8,896 bases of DNA, from assembly GCA_937949585.1 (NCBI GenBank), contig CALEDW010000234.1, positions 1-8,896 on the forward strand, written 5' to 3'. Under the pieces are notes generated by a model. That model searched no databases, was not told the DNA's origin, and saw only the letters and a list, made by a program, of their open reading frames with translations. Both the position numbers and the translations under genes were made by a program. Positions within the stretch are counted from its first letter, which is position 1, and every line of letters starts with the position of its first letter. The stretch is from an uncultured Acidimicrobiia bacterium (GTDB lineage: Bacteria; Actinomycetota; Acidimicrobiia; IMCC26256; CALEDW01). Positions 6,169 to 8,896 of this stretch are shown here, one piece after another.

Positions 6169-7032
6169 TTACCGAGGGCCGGCGCGGGCGGCGGTGTGCA
6201 TCACCGGCAGCGGGGCCGGGTGTCCGGTCATGAGCTCGAAGGCCCGGGCGGCCTGGTGGACGAGCATCCCGAGCCCGTCCACCGCCTGCGCCCCGGCAGC
6301 TGCGGCGGCCTGGAGCAGCGGGGTGACGACCGGCTCGTAGACGAGGTCGACGACGGCGTGCGCGCTCGACAGGCCGGCCAGGACCGGGCCGGGCCGGCCG
6401 CCCATCCCCAGCGGGGTGGCGTTCACGACCAGGTCCCAGTCCCCCACCGGCAACGGCTCCGACCACGGGATCGTCACCGTCCCGGGTGCGAGCGCGGCGG
6501 CCTCGGCGGCCGGTCCCGCCCGCCGGGCGGCCACGCCGACGGCGGCCCCGGCCCGGGCCAGGGCCACGACGACAGCCCGGGCCGCCCCGCCCGCGCCGAG
6601 CACGAGCGCCCGTCGGCCGGCCGGCTCGACCTGCGCCTCGGCGAGGGCGCCGAGCAGCCCGTCCCCGTCGGTGTTCCAGCCCTCGAGGCGCCCGTCCGGG
6701 ACCGGCACGACGGTGTTCACCACACCGAGGCGGGCGGCGTCGCCGGCGAGCGTGTCGCAGGCCGCCGCGGCGTCGCCCGTGTGGGGCATGGTGACGTTCA
6801 TCCCACCCAGCCCGAGGGTGCGCACCGCGGCCACGGCGTCGCCGCCGCGCCCGGCGGGGACCCCGAACGCTACGTACACCCAGTCGAGACCGAGCGCACC
6901 GTACGCGGCGTTGTGGATGGCGGGCGAGCGGGAGTGACGCACCGGGTCGCCGATCACCGCCGCCACCCGCGTCGCCGCGCCGATCGCCTGCCGCTCGGGC
7001 CCCGGACGTCCCGTCGCCGCCGGCGCGCTCAC
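6169..7032 (-). CDS. aroE: Shikimate dehydrogenase family protein (AroE) lacking the catalytic lysine
   Basis: I start this at the GTG at 7030-7032, which overlaps the mltG stop and has GGAAGGGG upstream, giving 287 residues, a normal AroE length. AroE reduces 3-dehydroshikimate with NADPH in aromatic amino acid synthesis. Substrate-site motifs are present: HSRSPAIHNAAY (33-44, with S34 and S36), NVTMPH (79-84), VNTV (105-108), GWNTDGDG with catalytic-dyad Asp D122, and the closing DGLGMLVHQAARAF with Q260. NADP-binding motifs are GAGGAARA (146-153) and NATPLGM (204-210). The lysine that normally follows NVTxPH is Thr85 (codon ACG at 6778-6780). Register is exact around it, down to the Asp eight residues later, so this is a substitution, not an indel. 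The whole protein contains no lysine. It may be an inactive or altered AroE, or carry a sequence error at one base. Position in the alaS-ruvX-mltG cluster is the usual one for true aroE. Confidence 0.9.
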   Translation of the reverse strand: MSAPAATGRPGPERQAIGAATRVAAVIGDPVRHSRSPAIHNAAYGALGLDWVYVAFGVPAGRGGDAVAAVRTLGLGGMNVTMPHTGDAAAACDTLAGDAARLGVVNTVVPVPDGRLEGWNTDGDGLLGALAEAQVEPAGRRALVLGAGGAARAVVVALARAGAAVGVAARRAGPAAEAAALAPGTVTIPWSEPLPVGDWDLVVNATPLGMGGRPGPVLAGLSSAHAVVDLVYEPVVTPLLQAAAAAGAQAVDGLGMLVHQAARAFELMTGHPAPLPVMHTAARAGPR

Positions 7033-8027
7033 AGCAGCCCCTTCCGCCGCGCCTCGGCGACGTTGCGGAGGTGCTCCTCGTAGGTCACCGCGAACGCATG
7101 GCGCCCCCGGCGGTCGGCGAGCACGTAGTACAGGTAGGGCACCTCCGCCGGCGCCAGCGCGGCGCGCAGCGACGCCGGCGCGACGGTGGCGATCGGGGTG
7201 GGCGGCAGCCCGGACACCCGGTAGGTGTTCCACGGCGAGTCCCGCTCGAAGTCGTCGCGCCGCAGCGGTCCCTTCCGGGTGCCGCGGGCGTACACGACGG
7301 TGGCGTCGATCTGCAGCGGCATCCCGGCCGCCAGCCGGTTGGCGACGACCCCCGCGATCACCGGCCGTTCCTCGTCGAGGCGGGCCTCGCCCTGCACGAG
7401 GGAGGCGACGATGACCGCGGCGTACGGGTCGGGGGCCCGGTCGAGGCCGAGGCGCGCCGCCCGGCGGTCGAAGAGCCGCACGAGGCGGGCCAGCACCTGC
7501 TCCTCGCTCTCACCGGGGGCGATGAAGTAGGTGTCCGGCCAGGTCAACCCTTCGAGGCTCGCCACCCCGGACGGCGCGAAGCGCGACCGGACCCGCCCGG
7601 AGGAGGCCGCGACGAGGAACCGCGGGGCGGACAGTCCGGGGAGCGCGCCGACCCGGGCCGCGATCTCCGCCACGGTGAGCCCCGGTGGCAGCTCGAGGCG
7701 CCGGTAGCGGACCGGGGCCGGCCGTTCCAGCCGGTCGGCGGCGGCCGCCGCACCCGCCCCGCGGGCCAGCGGGAACGTCCCGGCGTGGTACGGCCCACGG
7801 CCGGCGACGCGGGTGTAGACGCGGAACGCCAGGGGCGAGCCGATCACCCCGGCGCGGGCCAGGGTGTCGGCGATCTCGCCGACGCCGGCGCCGGGCCGGA
7901 CCGTCACCCGTACCGGCTCCCCCGCCCGGCCCGGGGGGTGCACCTGCCACCAGAACCAGCCTGCGGCCACTGCGACGGCGGCAACGGCGACCCCGAGCGC
8001 CACCGCGGCCGTTCGGCGGCGGGTCAC
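7029..8027 (-). CDS. mltG: MltG, endolytic murein transglycosylase (YceG family)
   Basis: A 332-residue protein starting with GTG at 8025-8027, which overlaps the ruvX stop and has a strong GGGGAGGGG upstream. MltG cleaves nascent peptidoglycan strands at the membrane and is thought to terminate glycan polymerisation. A short cytoplasmic MTRRR is followed by one membrane anchor (about residues 7-27, ending GWFWWQVH). A LysM-like subdomain follows at about 38-105 (VTVRPGAGVGEIADTLARAGVI), then the YceG catalytic domain. The catalytic Glu is E214 in ASLVQGEA (208-215). LQIDATVVYARG (238-249) and SPWNTYRVSGLPPTPIA (264-280) are the family's conserved blocks, the first slightly divergent from the common LQxDxTV pattern. 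YEEHLRNVAEAR closes the domain. It lies between ruvX and aroE with 4-base overlaps on both sides. Function is assigned from the family with high certainty. Confidence 0.95.
   Translation of the reverse strand: MTRRRTAAVALGVAVAAVAVAAGWFWWQVHPPGRAGEPVRVTVRPGAGVGEIADTLARAGVIGSPLAFRVYTRVAGRGPYHAGTFPLARGAGAAAAADRLERPAPVRYRRLELPPGLTVAEIAARVGALPGLSAPRFLVAASSGRVRSRFAPSGVASLEGLTWPDTYFIAPGESEEQVLARLVRLFDRRAARLGLDRAPDPYAAVIVASLVQGEARLDEERPVIAGVVANRLAAGMPLQIDATVVYARGTRKGPLRRDDFERDSPWNTYRVSGLPPTPIATVAPASLRAALAPAEVPYLYYVLADRRGRHAFAVTYEEHLRNVAEARRKGLL
7038..7045 (-). promoter_or_regulatory. Shine-Dalgarno of aroE inside the mltG 3' end
   Basis: The minus strand reads GGAAGGGG, five bases before the GTG at 7030-7032. 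It supports this start over the in-frame ATG at 7233, which would add 67 Arg/Ala-rich residues overlapping mltG. Confidence 0.65.
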
Positions 8028-8482
8028 GGCCCCTCCCCGACGGCGGCGCCCGGGCCGTCGTCGGCCCGGTGGGCGTCGAGGTACGACTGGAGCATGACCG
8101 TGGCCGCCGCGTCGTCGAGGGGCCGGCGGCTCCTCCGGCCGGCACGGCGGCGTCCGGCGCCCCGGGCGGCGATCACGGTGGTGAACCGCTCGTCGCAGAC
8201 GTCGCCCGCCAGACCCGGGCCGGCCGCGGCCCGCAGCCGTGCGACGTCGTCGAGGACGGCGGCCGCCGCCGGCCCGAGATGCCCGGCCAGGCTGCGGGGC
8301 AGGCCGACCACGATGCGGGTCGCGCCGGCCCGGCGGGCCTCGGCGAGCACGAGGTCGGCGAGCGCGGCGGGGTCGGCCGGCCGGTCCCGGACCCCGACCG
8401 GTGTGGCCACCCGCGCCTCGGGGTCGGACACCGCCAGCCCGATGCGGCGGGACCCGAGGTCGACGCCGAGGACGCGGCTCAC
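8024..8482 (-). CDS. ruvX: RuvX (YqgF family), RNase H-fold nuclease / putative Holliday junction resolvase
   Basis: A 152-residue protein with a GTG start at 8480-8482 that overlaps the alaS stop; no clear Shine-Dalgarno sequence is seen, so translation is probably coupled. The family has an RNase H fold and is linked to 16S rRNA 5'-end maturation and Holliday junction cleavage. The fold is shown by VLGVDLGSRRIGLAVSD (4-20, catalytic D8), VVGLPRSLAGH (58-68), DERFTT (97-102, catalytic E98) and the closing PLDDAAATVMLQSYL (121-135, D123 most likely the third acid). Between the last two is an Arg-rich stretch, RRRAGRRSRR (111-120). The C-terminal tail (138-152) is Gly/Ala/Asp-rich. There is no lysine in the protein; the family's common GLPK position is Arg here, as is frequent in actinobacteria. 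It is the second gene of the alaS-ruvX-mltG-aroE unit. Confidence 0.93.
   Translation of the reverse strand: MSRVLGVDLGSRRIGLAVSDPEARVATPVGVRDRPADPAALADLVLAEARRAGATRIVVGLPRSLAGHLGPAAAAVLDDVARLRAAAGPGLAGDVCDERFTTVIAARGAGRRRAGRRSRRPLDDAAATVMLQSYLDAHRADDGPGAAVGEGP
8030..8038 (-). promoter_or_regulatory. Shine-Dalgarno of mltG inside the ruvX 3' end
   Basis: The minus strand reads GGGGAGGGG directly before the GTG at 8025-8027. It fixes the mltG start at the 4-base overlap with ruvX and rules out the much longer in-frame extension to 8720, which would cover most of ruvX with Arg/Pro-rich residues. Confidence 0.7.
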
Positions 8483-8896
8483 CCGCCGGCGGCGGACGGC
8501 GCCCGCCGGGTGTCCCGCACGAGCCGGGCCGCCTCGGCGAGGGCGTCGTCGATCGCCTCCGGGCGCGGCCCGCCGCCCACGGCGAGCTCGGGGTTGCGGG
8601 CCGCGCCGCCGCCGAGGAGCTTCGCCGCCGCCGCGGCCACGTCCCCGGCCGAGATCCCCTCGGCCACCAGGTCGGGGGTCGCCGCCACCACCACCGACGC
8701 CTTCCCCGGGCCGGGGGCACCGGCGACGACGACCACCCCCGAGCCGAGCCGGTCCCGCACCCCCAGGGCCAGCTCCCGCAGCTCGTCGGGCGGCAGCCCG
8801 TCGAGCCGTGCCGTCACCAGCCCGTCGTCGGCGGCGGCCGCCAGCTCCACGGCGCGGGCCGCCCGCTCCGCCCGGCGGCGGGCGGCGAGCTCGGCG
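8479..8896 (-). CDS. alaS: Alanyl-tRNA synthetase, C-terminal DHHA1 domain (partial)
   Basis: The last 138 residues of a gene entering from the right edge. The fragment opens with an Ala/Arg-rich helix (AELAARRRAERAARA), which fits the coiled-coil region before the C-Ala domain. It then gives the DHHA1 pattern: DELRELALGVRDRLGSGVVV, GKASVVVAATPDLVAEGISA, AAAKLLGGGAARNPELAVGGG, EAIDDALAEAARLV. The Gly-rich loop is the AlaS signature, but the usual AQxGG reads AVGGG here, a small departure. In full-length AlaS this domain binds the outer corner of tRNA-Ala and brings the editing and aminoacylation sites together. The catalytic and editing domains lie outside the window. The gene position next to ruvX and mltG is standard in actinobacteria and firmicutes, which strengthens the call over a free-standing DHHA1 protein. 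Confidence 0.88.
   Translation of the reverse strand, partial: AELAARRRAERAARAVELAAAADDGLVTARLDGLPPDELRELALGVRDRLGSGVVVVAGAPGPGKASVVVAATPDLVAEGISAGDVAAAAAKLLGGGAARNPELAVGGGPRPEAIDDALAEAARLVRDTRRAPSAAGG

Noticed and set aside
7029..8720. A longer 563-residue reading of mltG extending through ruvX
   Set aside because: The extra N-terminus is Arg/Pro-rich noise covering ruvX. The GTG at 8027, with GGGGAGGGG before it and a membrane anchor just after it, is the proper start.

Overview
The window is a compact, very GC-rich segment (well over 70% G+C by eye) in which every gene I can support lies on the minus strand, so the biological reading direction is from position 8896 down to 1. Strong GC bias at third codon positions, GTG starts, 4-nt stop/start overlaps and the order alaS-ruvX-mltG-aroE all point to an actinobacterium. 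The type IV pilus (T4P) genes that follow suggest a deep-branching class such as Acidimicrobiia or Thermoleophilia. That placement is inference; there is no rRNA or marker gene here to fix it.

First block (8896 to 6169), housekeeping: the 3' end of alaS (alanyl-tRNA synthetase, DHHA1 domain), ruvX (RNase H-fold nuclease of the YqgF family), mltG (membrane-anchored endolytic murein transglycosylase) and aroE (shikimate dehydrogenase family). The three junctions alaS/ruvX, ruvX/mltG and mltG/aroE each overlap by the same four bases, GTGA, so this is one translationally coupled unit. The AroE homologue has every family motif I looked for except the catalytic lysine, which is a threonine (codon ACG where AAG would be expected).

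Second block (6091 to 355), type IV pilus motor: a DUF4388 protein with a long disordered Pro/Ala-rich linker and a short C-terminal helix, then pilB (extension ATPase), pilT (retraction ATPase) and pilC (inner-membrane platform). PilB and PilT both begin with a MshEN-type (GspE N-terminal) domain. In PilB the two 24-residue c-di-GMP-type motifs are well kept; in PilT, where such a domain is unusual, they are degenerate. Upstream of pilB is an array of four 16- to 17-bp-spaced TCACC repeats, and the pilB-pilT spacer holds a 14-bp tandem repeat plus a very strong hairpin. No pilin, prepilin peptidase or pilMNOQ gene lies in the window.

Last block (298 to 1): the N-terminal third of a cation diffusion facilitator (Zn/Co/Cd efflux) gene, cut by the window edge. 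I see no tRNA, rRNA, CRISPR array, insertion sequence or plus-strand gene. The most interesting points are the lysine-less AroE, the complete absence of lysine from AroE, RuvX and the DUF4388 protein, the MshEN-PilT fusion, and the DUF4388 protein as a candidate pilus regulator.
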